DNA of 23,726 bases. Origin: an uncultured Collinsella sp. (GTDB lineage Bacteria > Actinomycetota > Coriobacteriia > Coriobacteriales > Coriobacteriaceae). Positions 1 through 8,539 of the stretch are shown piece by piece (position 1 is the first letter of the stretch; each line of letters starts with the position of its first letter). Location: positions 1-23,726 of the forward strand of contig UQMO01000034.1 of NCBI GenBank assembly GCA_900542125.1, read 5' to 3'. Below the pieces are notes generated by a model. The model was not told the DNA's origin and did not search any database. It worked only from the letters and a program-made list of their open reading frames with translations. Position numbers and translations under genes: made by a program.

Positions 1-60
1 AAGGTCAGCGCCCTCTCATTTCACGTCACCTTGGCGCAAATGCGGCTCGCTCGCTTTTGG
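1..60. repeat. Right half of a palindromic intergenic element, cut by the window edge
   Basis: Bases 1-32 match 9509-9540 at 29 of 32 positions, and the following bases keep the motif GCTCGCTCGC seen at 9556-9565. In the 9451-9566 copy this sequence is the right arm of a long imperfect inverted repeat, so the left arm here lies beyond the window. Function unknown. A palindromic multicopy element would explain why an assembly stops here. Confidence 0.65.
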
Positions 61-88
61 CGACTGACATCGAATGAGCCACTGTCTT

Positions 89-125
89 GGGCAGCTAAAA
101 AAGCCCCGTCCCAAATTAGCTGCCC
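89..125 (-). terminator. Hairpin downstream of the small membrane protein gene
   Basis: A perfect 10-bp inverted repeat, GGGCAGCTAA (89-98) and TTAGCTGCCC (116-125), starts 11 bases past the stop codon of the minus-strand gene ending at 136. On the minus strand a run of six T lies inside the loop/second arm, not after the stem. The termination efficiency is uncertain, but position and symmetry fit a 3' end. Confidence 0.5.
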
Positions 126-135
126 CACTCGCAAC

Positions 136-711
136 TTATCCCGCCGATGGAGTTATTGCCGTTTCGCTCGTCTGATTCGCATCGACGTCGTCGCCTTGCT
201 TGTCTTCGTCCTTTTGCACATCGGCGATGGTGGAGGCCGCCGCAACGATACCGCGCTGGGGCGCGACGCTCGTCTGGGCCTGAGCGCCCTCGACAACTTC
301 TGTACCTACATGCGCGAGCTCGGGCGATTTAAACATTGCGTCCAAGTTGGCGCCACCGCCGGCATATCCGAGCGCAGCGAGCGCGATGACGATCACTGCA
401 ACGGCGGCCACGATCGGCACGTAGCGATGCCAGCCGGCGGGATTGAGCCCGCTGCGGCGAGCCGCCCCGCGGCTGATGTAGCCGAGCGTTCCGTCGTGCT
501 TGAGCTTTGAGCCCACCACGCGTTTGCGGCCCCACAGCGAGGACTCTGCCTGCATTGCCAAGCGGGCGCTTGCCGAAGGATAGCCGTATTTAGTGCGCTT
601 GAACGAGCCATCAAACCCCGAGGCGTGTTTGCCCCACGTCACCGATGTTGTGCGTCGGTTGACCGGCGCGGCACTCCGCCTTCTGCGGCTCGGTTTTGAA
701 GTCTCAGCCAT
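136..711 (-). CDS. Hypothetical single-pass membrane protein
   Basis: Predicted protein of 191 residues with no family that I recognise. The ATG at 711 is preceded by GAGGGC at ribosome-binding distance, which I prefer over an upstream non-ATG start. Residues 1-95 are rich in Arg, Lys and Ser. One hydrophobic segment at about 97-117 (YVPIVAAVAVIVIALAALGY) is likely a membrane span. The remaining 75 residues are polar, with a short acidic stretch around 167-178, ending in Ala/Thr/Ser-rich sequence. A basic N-terminus before the span suggests an N-in, C-out orientation. It lies 84 bases downstream of the Fis-type regulator on the same strand and has a plausible promoter of its own. It could be a cell-envelope or secretion accessory protein, but nothing in the sequence shows a function. 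Confidence 0.7.
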   Translation of the reverse strand: MAETSKPSRRRRSAAPVNRRTTSVTWGKHASGFDGSFKRTKYGYPSASARLAMQAESSLWGRKRVVGSKLKHDGTLGYISRGAARRSGLNPAGWHRYVPIVAAVAVIVIALAALGYAGGGANLDAMFKSPELAHVGTEVVEGAQAQTSVAPQRGIVAAASTIADVQKDEDKQGDDVDANQTSETAITPSAG

Positions 712-755
712 ATGCCCTCGCACGCCGTAACCAAATCGAAACAATAACGCTTTGG

Positions 756-784
756 ACTGTAGCACACGCGTCGCGTGCGGTCAC
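756..784 (-). promoter_or_regulatory. Candidate promoter of the small membrane protein gene
   Basis: On the minus strand a -10 like TACAGT (761 to 756) has an upstream TGC, giving an extended -10. A -35 like GTGACC (784 to 779) is 17 bases upstream. It sits just before the end of the regulator gene at 796 and would give a leader of roughly 40 bases. The match is moderate. Confidence 0.4.
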
Positions 785-795
785 GGGCGCCTCGC

Positions 796-2013
796 TCAAC
801 GGTCATCGTCCTTCAGCAAGCGCCACAGCGTTGTACGGCTTATGCCCAGCACCTCCGCCGCACGGGTTCGGTTGCCGTGGAGATGGTCTACAACCAGATG
901 CGCGATATCTCGCTCGGTATCGGCCAGCGGTCGCAGGATATACAGGTCACTTTCAAGCGTCGGGGCGCCAAAGGTTGCGGTCTTAATCACGTCCTCTTGG
1001 GCGAGCACTTCCTCCGCCACAGCGCGGTCCACCGTGCCCGTCCCCACCAATATATACAGTCGTTCCGAGACCTCGCGGAGCTGCAGATAGTTGCGCGGCC
1101 AGCGGTAAGCATCGAGCGTCTTCGCCGCCGCGGCAGACAGCGTGGGCGCTGACGTCCCAAATGCGTCAGCGAGATATTCCAAATAGCGCGCAACCTTCTT
1201 CGACGCGGCTCCCTGCTCGGCGATTGCCGGCGCCACGCTCACCGCACAGGCGAAGCGCTCGGTCACAAAAGCGGCTTGATCACTTTCGCTGCCGCCCGGC
1301 ATGTCATTCGCCGTCAGCACCACATGGCAGCGCGTCGCCAACGCGGTGTCGGCCATCGTGGAAACGAGCTCGCGAAGGCGTTGGGGACCAACCGCATTCC
1401 AGTCCTCAATGCAAAGGGTCAGCCCCGTTTGGAACAGCGGCGATTCGGCGCTTTTGAGCACATGGCGCCAACCGCGATCGGTGAGTTCATCGAGCGCGAC
1501 GGAAACAAAGGGCTGACCGGCAAAAGGACCGTCCAGATAGAGGCGCTTGGCGATCTCGACCTGACCCGCTCCCAGCTCGCCCTCGAGCATAAGGGGCACA
1601 CCGCGCGCGTAACTCTCTGCAACCGGCGCAGCCACCGAGGCCGCCCCCTCAACGATGCCGTACGCGCTCGATTCGTAGCGGGCCTCAACTTCGTCGGCGT
1701 TGAGCCACTCGATACCCGCATGCGCCGCGGCACCGCGCACCTCGCGGACCACGACGACCCAAAGGCCCCCGCCCTCTTTGTCGGTGGGGCGAACGGTCAG
1801 GCTCAGGCGCGCACCCGCACGTCCCATAACCAGACGCGCGCCGTCTCCTATACGGTCGAGGCGCTCAGCGACAAAAGCCGCCACATCCCGCTCGAGCGCC
1901 GCGTCATTCATGGTCGAGATCGCGACGTCCCCACGCGCATCGATTGCCAATGCCGAGGCCCCGGCAGCAGCCAGGGCCTCGGTCAAGATGTTCAGCTTGG
2001 CATCGCTATCCAT
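796..2013 (-). CDS. Fis-type HTH regulator with a degenerate AAA+ (bEBP-like) domain
   Basis: Predicted protein of 405 residues. The ATG at 2013 has AGGGG about 7 bases upstream; an in-frame TTG at 2214 would add 67 residues but lacks support. Residues 1-110 resemble a PAS-like sensory region. Residues about 130-340 follow the layout of sigma-54 activator ATPases, but the Walker A equivalent reads GELGAGQVEIAKR (about 145-156) without the GxGK[ST] lysine, and no GAFTGA loop is visible. A WPRNYLQLRE segment (about 315-324) resembles the WPGNVRELRN sensor II signature. Residues 368-401 form a Fis-type helix-turn-helix (NRTRAAEVLGISRTTLWRLL). I infer a DNA-binding regulator that does not hydrolyse ATP or drive sigma-54 polymerase. 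It follows the YeiH-type transporter on the same strand and may control it or itself through palindromes in its leader. Confidence 0.75.
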   Translation of the reverse strand: MDSDAKLNILTEALAAAGASALAIDARGDVAISTMNDAALERDVAAFVAERLDRIGDGARLVMGRAGARLSLTVRPTDKEGGGLWVVVVREVRGAAAHAGIEWLNADEVEARYESSAYGIVEGAASVAAPVAESYARGVPLMLEGELGAGQVEIAKRLYLDGPFAGQPFVSVALDELTDRGWRHVLKSAESPLFQTGLTLCIEDWNAVGPQRLRELVSTMADTALATRCHVVLTANDMPGGSESDQAAFVTERFACAVSVAPAIAEQGAASKKVARYLEYLADAFGTSAPTLSAAAAKTLDAYRWPRNYLQLREVSERLYILVGTGTVDRAVAEEVLAQEDVIKTATFGAPTLESDLYILRPLADTERDIAHLVVDHLHGNRTRAAEVLGISRTTLWRLLKDDDR

Positions 2014-2049
2014 TATTTGCCCCTGTCCGCGGCGACGTGCAACCGCCGA

Positions 2050-2080
2050 CGGTCGTACGACCGAGTGTTTCAAAATTGAA
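2050..2080. promoter_or_regulatory. Two palindromes in the leader of the Fis-type regulator
   Basis: CGGTCGTACGACCG at 2050-2063 is a perfect 14-bp palindrome, and TTCAAAATTGAA at 2069-2080 is a second short inverted repeat, both within 70 bases upstream of the ATG at 2013. Two symmetric sites this close to a regulator gene are typical of dimeric autoregulatory operators. The binding protein is inferred, not shown. Confidence 0.4.
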
Positions 2081-2250
2081 CGATATTGCTCACCAAACAC
2101 TATAGGGCAGAAAGCGCCGTCCTGCGAGTATAGGTGTTGCCCCGCATCGCCATCCTGGCGGGGCGATAAGAGCTCTTCGGGACTTATAAACCTGCGGACA
2201 AGCCATACCTGCAAGAGCTCCTATCGCTCCACCGTGAGAATGCGCTCGCC

Positions 2251-2271
2251 AGCACGCAGCACGCAGCACGC
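2251..2271. repeat. Three tandem copies of a 7-base unit
   Basis: AGCACGC occurs three times head to tail in the gap between the YeiH-type gene and the Fis-type regulator. It does not lie in a gene. It may be a simple slippage repeat. Confidence 0.6.
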
Positions 2272-2286
2272 AAATAAGCTACTTCT

Positions 2287-3321
2287 CTACCAGATTCCCA
2301 GCACGTGCTGCATTCCCAAACTCATGCACGCAATGCCAATCCAGCAGCAAAAGCCCAGCGCGATGGGCTTGCCGCCCTTTTTGATCAGCTCGACGATATC
2401 GGTATTAAAACCAATAGCCGCCATGGCCATCACGATAAAGAACTTCGACAGCTCCTTGATGGGCGCCGTAAAGGACGCGGGAAGCTGAAGCACCGTGGTG
2501 ATCACGCTCGCCAGCACAAAGAACAGCACAAACATGGGAAACGCGCGTTTAATCGAGAACGTGCTTTTGGCGTCGCCGCCGGCCTTGCGCGCCAGATGCA
2601 TCTGCCAGCAAGCAAGCGCCAACGTGATGGGAATAATGGCCAGCGTCCTGGTGAGCTTGACCACCGTGGCGCTCTCGAGCACATTGGCGCCGGGATGCAT
2701 GCTGTCCCAAGCGCTCGCCGCGGCCGTTACGGACGAGGTGTCGTTGATGGCGGTGCCGGCAAACAGGCCAAAGCCCTCGTTGGTCAGCCCGAGCATGCCG
2801 CCGAGCGTCGGAAACACGAGCGCCGCGATAACGTTAAACAGGAAGATGACCGAAATGGCCTGGGCAATCTCGCGATCGTCGGCATCGATGACGGGTGCAG
2901 TCGCGGCGATAGCAGAACCGCCGCAAATCGACGAACCCACACCCACAAGCGTCGCGATCTTACCCGGCACATTCATAACGCGGCAGAGCACAAAGGCGAT
3001 GACAAGCGAGGTCGAGATTGTCGCCACGATAATGGGCAGCGACTGGGCGCCCTTGGACAGGATCTGGGAGAGGTTCATGCCAAAGCCAAGCAGGATAACC
3101 GCGTACTGCAAGACTTTTTTGGACGTATAGGTAACGCCGGCGGCGAGCTGTTCGCGACGATTCTTGGGAAAGACGAGCGCCAGGACCATGCCAAAGAGGA
3201 TGGCAAATACCGGACCGCCGACCACTTCAATCTGTTTGCCGAGCAACGTCGCGGGGATAGCGATGATCAGGCAGAACAAGACGCCTTTCCAGCGCTCGCG
3301 TACGATATTTGCCAGTTGCAT
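2287..3321 (-). CDS. YeiH-family putative sulfate/sulfite exporter-like membrane protein
   Basis: Predicted protein of 344 residues, a usual length for the YeiH/UPF0324 family (Pfam Cons_hypoth698, annotated as putative sulfate exporter family). About ten hydrophobic segments are visible from residue 11 onward. The family signature GVGSSICGGSAIAATAPV is present near residues 126-143, and further conserved stretches include GFGMNL and AINDTSSVTAA. The ATG at 3321 has AAGGA upstream. Members sit in the inner membrane and several are linked to sulfite, sulfate or organosulfonate metabolism; the substrate here is not shown. A GntR/FCD regulator is transcribed divergently across a 190-base gap and a Fis-type regulator follows on the same strand, so expression is probably tightly controlled. 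Confidence 0.85.
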   Translation of the reverse strand: MQLANIVRERWKGVLFCLIIAIPATLLGKQIEVVGGPVFAILFGMVLALVFPKNRREQLAAGVTYTSKKVLQYAVILLGFGMNLSQILSKGAQSLPIIVATISTSLVIAFVLCRVMNVPGKIATLVGVGSSICGGSAIAATAPVIDADDREIAQAISVIFLFNVIAALVFPTLGGMLGLTNEGFGLFAGTAINDTSSVTAAASAWDSMHPGANVLESATVVKLTRTLAIIPITLALACWQMHLARKAGGDAKSTFSIKRAFPMFVLFFVLASVITTVLQLPASFTAPIKELSKFFIVMAMAAIGFNTDIVELIKKGGKPIALGFCCWIGIACMSLGMQHVLGIW

Positions 3322-3514
3322 ATGGGATTCCTTCTTTCTATTTCACGTTTGCGACGGCTTATGATACGGCAACATTGAGCGCAGCCTTGCGCAAACACAG
3401 ACTAAGATGCCGCAATAGTTCTCGGGCGACAGCCGAATTACTCACCGCGGAGAGCTGATTCGCGGCATAATAAACAACTGACATATGAGTTTGATAGAAC
3501 GGTTGCGAGGCACT
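3322..3514. promoter_or_regulatory. Divergent promoter region between the YeiH-type and GntR genes
   Basis: This 193-base gap must carry both promoters. A TATCAT on the minus strand (about 3361-3366) and CATAAT on the plus strand (about 3466-3471) are possible -10 boxes, but neither has a convincing -35. The octamer TTGCGCAA at about 3393-3400 is a short palindrome that could be an operator. Confidence 0.35.
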
Positions 3515-4216
3515 ATGGAAGAATCGATGCACGTCGGCGAGCAAGAAACAAGCCTACAAGACCAGTCCTACCACACCATTCGACGCAAAATCGTCTACCT
3601 TGACTACAAGCCGGGCGAAAAGCTAGGCGTCAAGCAACTTTGCGACGACCTGGATATGGGGCGCACCCCTGTGCGCGAGGCACTGGTGCGTCTGGCGCAA
3701 GAGGGCCTGGTGCGCACCGTGCCCCAGAGCGGTACCTACGTCTCACCCATCAATCTCACCCTTGCCGAGAGTGCCTGTTACATCCGCGAGCATCTGGAAA
3801 AGCAGGTGATTGTGGAGTGCTGTGCGCGCGCCACGTCGGCCGGCATCGAGCAGCTCGACCGCGCCATCGCGCTGCAGGAAAAGGCCATGGCCGAAGAGGA
3901 TCGCATCGGCTTCTTTTTGAGCGACAACCTCATGCATCACATGATTTTTAGCATCGCATGCCGCAGCACCGTGTGGTCGTGGCTCGAGGAGACCAATGCC
4001 GACCTGGAGCGCTTCCGCTGGCTGCGCGCCGCCACGCAGGTTCTCGACAATCAGGACATCGTGAACGAGCACAAGCAGATTCGCCGCGCTATCGCCGGTC
4101 GCGACCCCATCGAAGCGAGCTTTTTGGTCAGCAAGCACCTTCACATGATGTTCCGCAACCAAACTGAGGTTCTGGACCAGTTCCCCGAGTACTTCGAGAC
4201 CAGCAAGCTCCGCTAA
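3515..4216 (+). CDS. GntR-family transcriptional regulator, FCD subfamily
   Basis: Predicted protein of 233 residues. I chose the ATG at 3515 because GCGAGG lies just upstream; the ATG at 3485 has no Shine-Dalgarno sequence. Residues about 15-80 are a winged helix-turn-helix with the GntR hallmark MGRTPVREALVRLAQEGLV. Residues about 90-220 are an all-helical FCD ligand-binding domain. The metal/effector site pattern of this subfamily is visible: DNLMH (Asp and His separated by three residues), then NEHKQI, then HLHMM. FCD regulators usually bind small organic acids or sugar acids and repress neighbouring genes until the ligand arrives. Divergence from the YeiH-type transporter makes that gene the likeliest target. 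The ligand cannot be read from the sequence. Confidence 0.88.
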   Translation: MEESMHVGEQETSLQDQSYHTIRRKIVYLDYKPGEKLGVKQLCDDLDMGRTPVREALVRLAQEGLVRTVPQSGTYVSPINLTLAESACYIREHLEKQVIVECCARATSAGIEQLDRAIALQEKAMAEEDRIGFFLSDNLMHHMIFSIACRSTVWSWLEETNADLERFRWLRAATQVLDNQDIVNEHKQIRRAIAGRDPIEASFLVSKHLHMMFRNQTEVLDQFPEYFETSKLR

Positions 4217-4223
4217 CCTGCCA

Positions 4224-4262
4224 AAACCACCACAAAGGGGACAGGCACCTTTGTGGTGGTTT
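4224..4262. terminator. Perfect 15-bp hairpin after the GntR gene
   Basis: AAACCACCACAAAGG (4224-4238) pairs with CCTTTGTGGTGGTTT (4248-4262) across a 9-base loop. It starts 8 bases after the GntR stop codon. The U-tract is short, but the stem ends in TTT and could terminate in either direction. The CCTGCCAAAA entry and GGGGACAGG loop link it to the palindromic repeats at 6381, 9596 and 10087. Confidence 0.6.
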
Positions 4263-4270
4263 CTCCGTAC

Positions 4271-4311
4271 AAAAAGGCCCGGCTCCGTCTGATGACGCGG
4301 AGCCGGGCCTT
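4271..4311 (-). terminator. Intrinsic terminator of glmS
   Basis: AAGGCCCGGCTCCG (4274-4287) pairs perfectly with CGGAGCCGGGCCTT (4298-4311). Read on the minus strand the 14-bp stem is followed by TTTTT (4275 to 4271). It lies 24 bases beyond the glmS stop codon. Confidence 0.88.
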
Positions 4312-4334
4312 GGTCGTTAGAACGGCGGAACCAA

Positions 4335-6182
<1,848 letters not shown>

Positions 6183-6256
6183 AGGATAAATCCCTTCGTC
6201 CGCTTGACTGCAAAACGTCCACGCACAGGGGGCGCTGAGACGCATAACGTTCGAGT

Positions 6257-6315
6257 ATTGTACTCACGCAAACGCAAGCTGATATACCAGAAGTGGTATC
6301 TCAACTTGAATACCA
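6257..6315 (-). promoter_or_regulatory. glmS promoter with three TGGTAT/ATACCA half-sites
   Basis: A -10 box TACAAT lies at 6262-6257 on the minus strand. Upstream are ATACCA (6284-6289), TGGTAT (6294-6299) and ATACCA (6310-6315), giving ATACCA-N4-TGGTAT followed by TGGTAT-N10-ATACCA. The first inverted repeat covers the expected -35 region, a typical place for a repressor. No good -35 hexamer is visible. The regulator is unknown; GntR/NagR-type proteins and the divergent LacI are candidates. Confidence 0.5.
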
Positions 6316-6330
6316 CTCGATACACACACC

Positions 6331-6367
6331 CCACCCCGAAGGGGGCAGGCACCTTCGTGGTGGTTTG
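6331..6367. repeat. Imperfect copy of the GGACAGGCACCTTTGTGGTGG hairpin repeat
   Basis: The stretch from CACCCCGAAGG to CCTTCGTGGTGGTTT resembles the hairpin at 4224-4262 with a few changes (GGGGGCAGGCACC core). It lies in the gap between glmS and the LacI gene, so it is not at the end of any gene. Confidence 0.5.
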
Positions 6368-6380
6368 GTCTGACAGCATC

Positions 6381-6433
6381 GTTTGCCCAGATAAAACCTG
6401 CCAAAATAAACCTGTCCCTAATAGGCGGGTTTT
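6381..6433 (-). repeat. Inverted copy of the CCTGCCAAAA palindromic repeat
   Basis: Bases 6381-6418 match the reverse complement of 10098-10135 with one difference in 38. AAAACCTGCC (6393-6402) can pair with GGCGGGTTTT (6424-6433) with one wobble, so the copy still folds. Its right edge overlaps the -35 box of the LacI gene. Confidence 0.75.
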
Positions 6434-6462
6434 GACACCTCAGGGGCGGGCGATGCTACAAT
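6432..6462 (+). promoter_or_regulatory. Promoter of the LacI-type gene at 6498
   Basis: A perfect -35 TTGACA (6432-6437) and a TACAAT -10 (6457-6462) are separated by 19 bases. The long spacing is offset by a TGC just before the -10 (extended -10). The start site would be near 6469, leaving a leader of about 29 bases. Confidence 0.6.
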
Positions 6463-6497
6463 CTGGCTTGTACTTGAAACGCATCAAAGGGGCCGCT

Positions 6498-7607
6498 ATG
6501 GCAAAGGTAAAAATCAGCGACGTCGCGCGCGAGGCCGGGGTTTCGTTGGGCACGGTTTCCAACGCGCTCAACCACCCCGAAAAGCTGCGTCCCGAGACCC
6601 TCAAGCTCATTAACGAAACCATCAATCGACTGGGCTACCTGCCCAACCAAAGCGCTCGTCAGCTCGCGGGCGGCGCCACCAAGTCCTTTGGCCTGGTGCT
6701 CCCCCGTCTCGACCACGGACTTTCACTCCAAATCGCCAGCGGCGCCCACAACGAGGCCCGCAAGCACGGCTACGACCTGCTCATCGCCAACGCCGATAAC
6801 GACGATATTCTCGAGGACCATTACCTGCGCTACTTTATGGGCACGCAGATGTCCGGCGTCATGGTTCAGCCCATGGCGTCCCCCGACTGGCATCCGGCCA
6901 TGACTAAAATGCCCGTGCCGATCGTCCATCTGGACATCCACTGTTCCGAGCCCGGCTACTACGTAGCGGCCGACAACGAGGCCCAGGGTCGCATCATTGC
7001 CGAGCTCGCCATCGCCCGCGGCGCACACCATATTGTCGTCGTCGGCCGAGCAGCATTTATGCAGCTCACCCTACGCGTGCTTGGCATTCACAAGGCCCTC
7101 GCCCTGCACCCCGATATCAAGATCGAAGTCATCGACGCTGGCGAATGGAATACCGCTGCCGACGGCTACGGCATCGGTGCCCAAATCGCCGAGCGCCCCG
7201 CGAACGAACGCCCCGATTTTGTCGTCGGCCTGACCGATGTGTTGGCCTCGGGCGTCGTTTCGGCACTGGTCGACAAGGGCATCTCTGTCCCCGGGCAAGT
7301 ACGCGTGGCCGGATGCGACGGCAACCCGCTCGCTTGGAGCGGATCGGTCCCGCTCACTACGGTAGCGCCCCCGGGCTACGAGATTGGCCGCAAGGGTGTC
7401 CAACTGCTGATGGAGCAAATCGAGAACAAGGCCCCGGCAAAGATCAAGCATATCCGTGTCGGCTCCGCAGCGCGTACCGTCACCGCAGTCGCCGCCGAGG
7501 ATATCAACCGCCAAGAACTGGTACGTCCGTTCCTACTGGAGCGCGCCAGCACCCAGGCAAGCACCCAGACCGACGCCACGGCCATCAATCTCGGCGCGTA
7601 TCTATAG
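6498..7607 (+). CDS. LacI-family transcriptional regulator
   Basis: Predicted protein of 369 residues. AAAGGGG precedes the ATG at 6498. Residues 4-58 form the LacI headpiece (KISDVAREAGVSLGTVSNAL) with hinge helix NQSARQLAGG. Residues from about 62 onward are a periplasmic-binding-protein-like effector domain (SFGLVLPRLDHGLSLQIA, GVMVQPMAS, FVVGLTDVLASGVVSAL, VAGCDGNPLAWSGSVPLTTV). The C-terminal 30 residues beyond the domain are Gln/Thr/Ala-rich, making it slightly longer than typical members. It is divergent from glmS and convergent with the HAD phosphatase, and it ends at a bidirectional terminator. No sugar-catabolic gene is adjacent, so the regulon is unclear. Candidates are glmS, itself, or distant genes. 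Confidence 0.92.
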   Translation: MAKVKISDVAREAGVSLGTVSNALNHPEKLRPETLKLINETINRLGYLPNQSARQLAGGATKSFGLVLPRLDHGLSLQIASGAHNEARKHGYDLLIANADNDDILEDHYLRYFMGTQMSGVMVQPMASPDWHPAMTKMPVPIVHLDIHCSEPGYYVAADNEAQGRIIAELAIARGAHHIVVVGRAAFMQLTLRVLGIHKALALHPDIKIEVIDAGEWNTAADGYGIGAQIAERPANERPDFVVGLTDVLASGVVSALVDKGISVPGQVRVAGCDGNPLAWSGSVPLTTVAPPGYEIGRKGVQLLMEQIENKAPAKIKHIRVGSAARTVTAVAAEDINRQELVRPFLLERASTQASTQTDATAINLGAYL

Positions 7608-7634
7608 CACGCCCGCAAGTATGCTAAGTCACCG

Positions 7635-7680
7635 CTTAAGCAAAAGGGGCCCGACCATTGCCGGGCCCCTTTTGTTTAAG
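7635..7680. terminator. Bidirectional terminator between the LacI and HAD genes
   Basis: CTTAAGCAAAAGGGGCCCG (7635-7653) pairs with CGGGCCCCTTTTGTTTAAG (7662-7680) with a single mismatch, giving a 19-bp stem. A/T tracts flank the GC core on both sides (AAAA and TTTTGTTT), so it works for either of the two converging genes. Confidence 0.9.
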
Positions 7681-7720
7681 CGCAAACGTGGGCGATTGCT
7701 CATTTCAACGCCGCAATTTT

Positions 7721-8371
7721 CTAGCGCACAGCCTTGATTGCCGCCGCCAGGTCGAACAACGTATCGAGCACGGCCTCGCAGCCATCCACCACGTCCTGCG
7801 GCAGCGGCACGATATCGGGGACGGCAAAGACATGGCAGCCGGCCGTAATGCCCGAGACGCAACCGTTGCGCGAATCCTCGACCACGGCACATTCCTCGGG
7901 AGCAAAGCCCGCGCGCTCGCAGGCGAGCAGATACATCTCGGGGTCGGGCTTGCCGTGCACGACGTCCTCGCCACAGGTCACCGTTTCAAACTTGTCAAAG
8001 AGGCCGAATGCTTTAAGGTTGCGCTCGGCCGTAACATGGCGCGATGACGTTGCAAGGCCTACGTGATAGCCCGCAGCCAACAGCTCGTCTATGCACTCGG
8101 CAGCGCCGGCCTTAAGCTCCAGATCGGTCTTGACCATCTCGTCGCGAATCTCCTTGTGGCGGACATAGATCGCCTTGGCGGTCTCGTGGCTGCCGTAATG
8201 CTTATCGAGGATGTCCATGACATCGGGTAGCGTGCGACCGATAAACTGATGGATCAGCGCATCATCAATCGCGAGCCCCAGCTCAGCGGCGCCTGCCTTC
8301 CAGGCCCTAGTCCCCAAACGCTCGGTATCGACCAGCGTTCCATCCATGTCAAAAATAACAGCCTTGATCAT
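7721..8371 (-). CDS. HAD-superfamily phosphatase / beta-phosphoglucomutase-like protein
   Basis: Predicted protein of 216 residues, normal for subfamily IA HAD hydrolases with a helical cap. All four motifs are visible: DMDGT with nucleophile Asp8 and acid/base Asp10, ATSS (motif II), GKPDPEMY with the motif III lysine, and VEDSRNG (motif IV). The cap lies between residues about 15 and 80. Family members remove phosphate from sugar phosphates or related small metabolites, or move it between sugar hydroxyls, in the cytoplasm. The start has GAGGGGG upstream. It is divergent from larE across 168 bases and convergent with a LacI gene. The substrate cannot be told; the sequence is closest in style to phosphosugar phosphatases and beta-phosphoglucomutases. 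Confidence 0.88.
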   Translation of the reverse strand: MIKAVIFDMDGTLVDTERLGTRAWKAGAAELGLAIDDALIHQFIGRTLPDVMDILDKHYGSHETAKAIYVRHKEIRDEMVKTDLELKAGAAECIDELLAAGYHVGLATSSRHVTAERNLKAFGLFDKFETVTCGEDVVHGKPDPEMYLLACERAGFAPEECAVVEDSRNGCVSGITAGCHVFAVPDIVPLPQDVVDGCEAVLDTLFDLAAAIKAVR

Positions 8372-8423
8372 ATCGGTCCCCCTCGCCGGATTGCATTACT
8401 GCCACTCTACCGCACTTTACAAG

Positions 8424-8444
8424 CTTGTATATAACGTATATAGC
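8424..8444. promoter_or_regulatory. TATATA inverted repeat in the HAD-larE divergent gap
   Basis: The sequence reads TATATA-ACG-TATATA in an AT-rich patch between the two divergent starts (8372-8539). It could be an operator or part of the HAD promoter. The evidence is only symmetry and location. Confidence 0.3.
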
Positions 8445-8477
8445 ATATTGCACTTTCGTTACATAGCTGGAAGTCTT

Positions 8478-8505
8478 ATGACAAACAGCTCGGTGGGATT
8501 ATAGT
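8478..8505 (+). promoter_or_regulatory. Promoter of larE
   Basis: ATGACA (8478-8483) and TATAGT (8500-8505) are separated by 16 bases, a reasonable sigma-70-type promoter. The leader would be about 28 bases and contains AAGGAT in front of the ATG at 8540. Confidence 0.5.
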
Positions 8506-8539
8506 TTCATCCGAGCTTTAATAACTGTAAGGATCTTTC

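Noticed and set aside
6183..6262. glmS ribozyme or riboswitch in the glmS leader
   Set aside because: With a -10 at 6257-6262 the leader is about 70 bases, too short for the ribozyme core, and no matching pairing pattern was seen.
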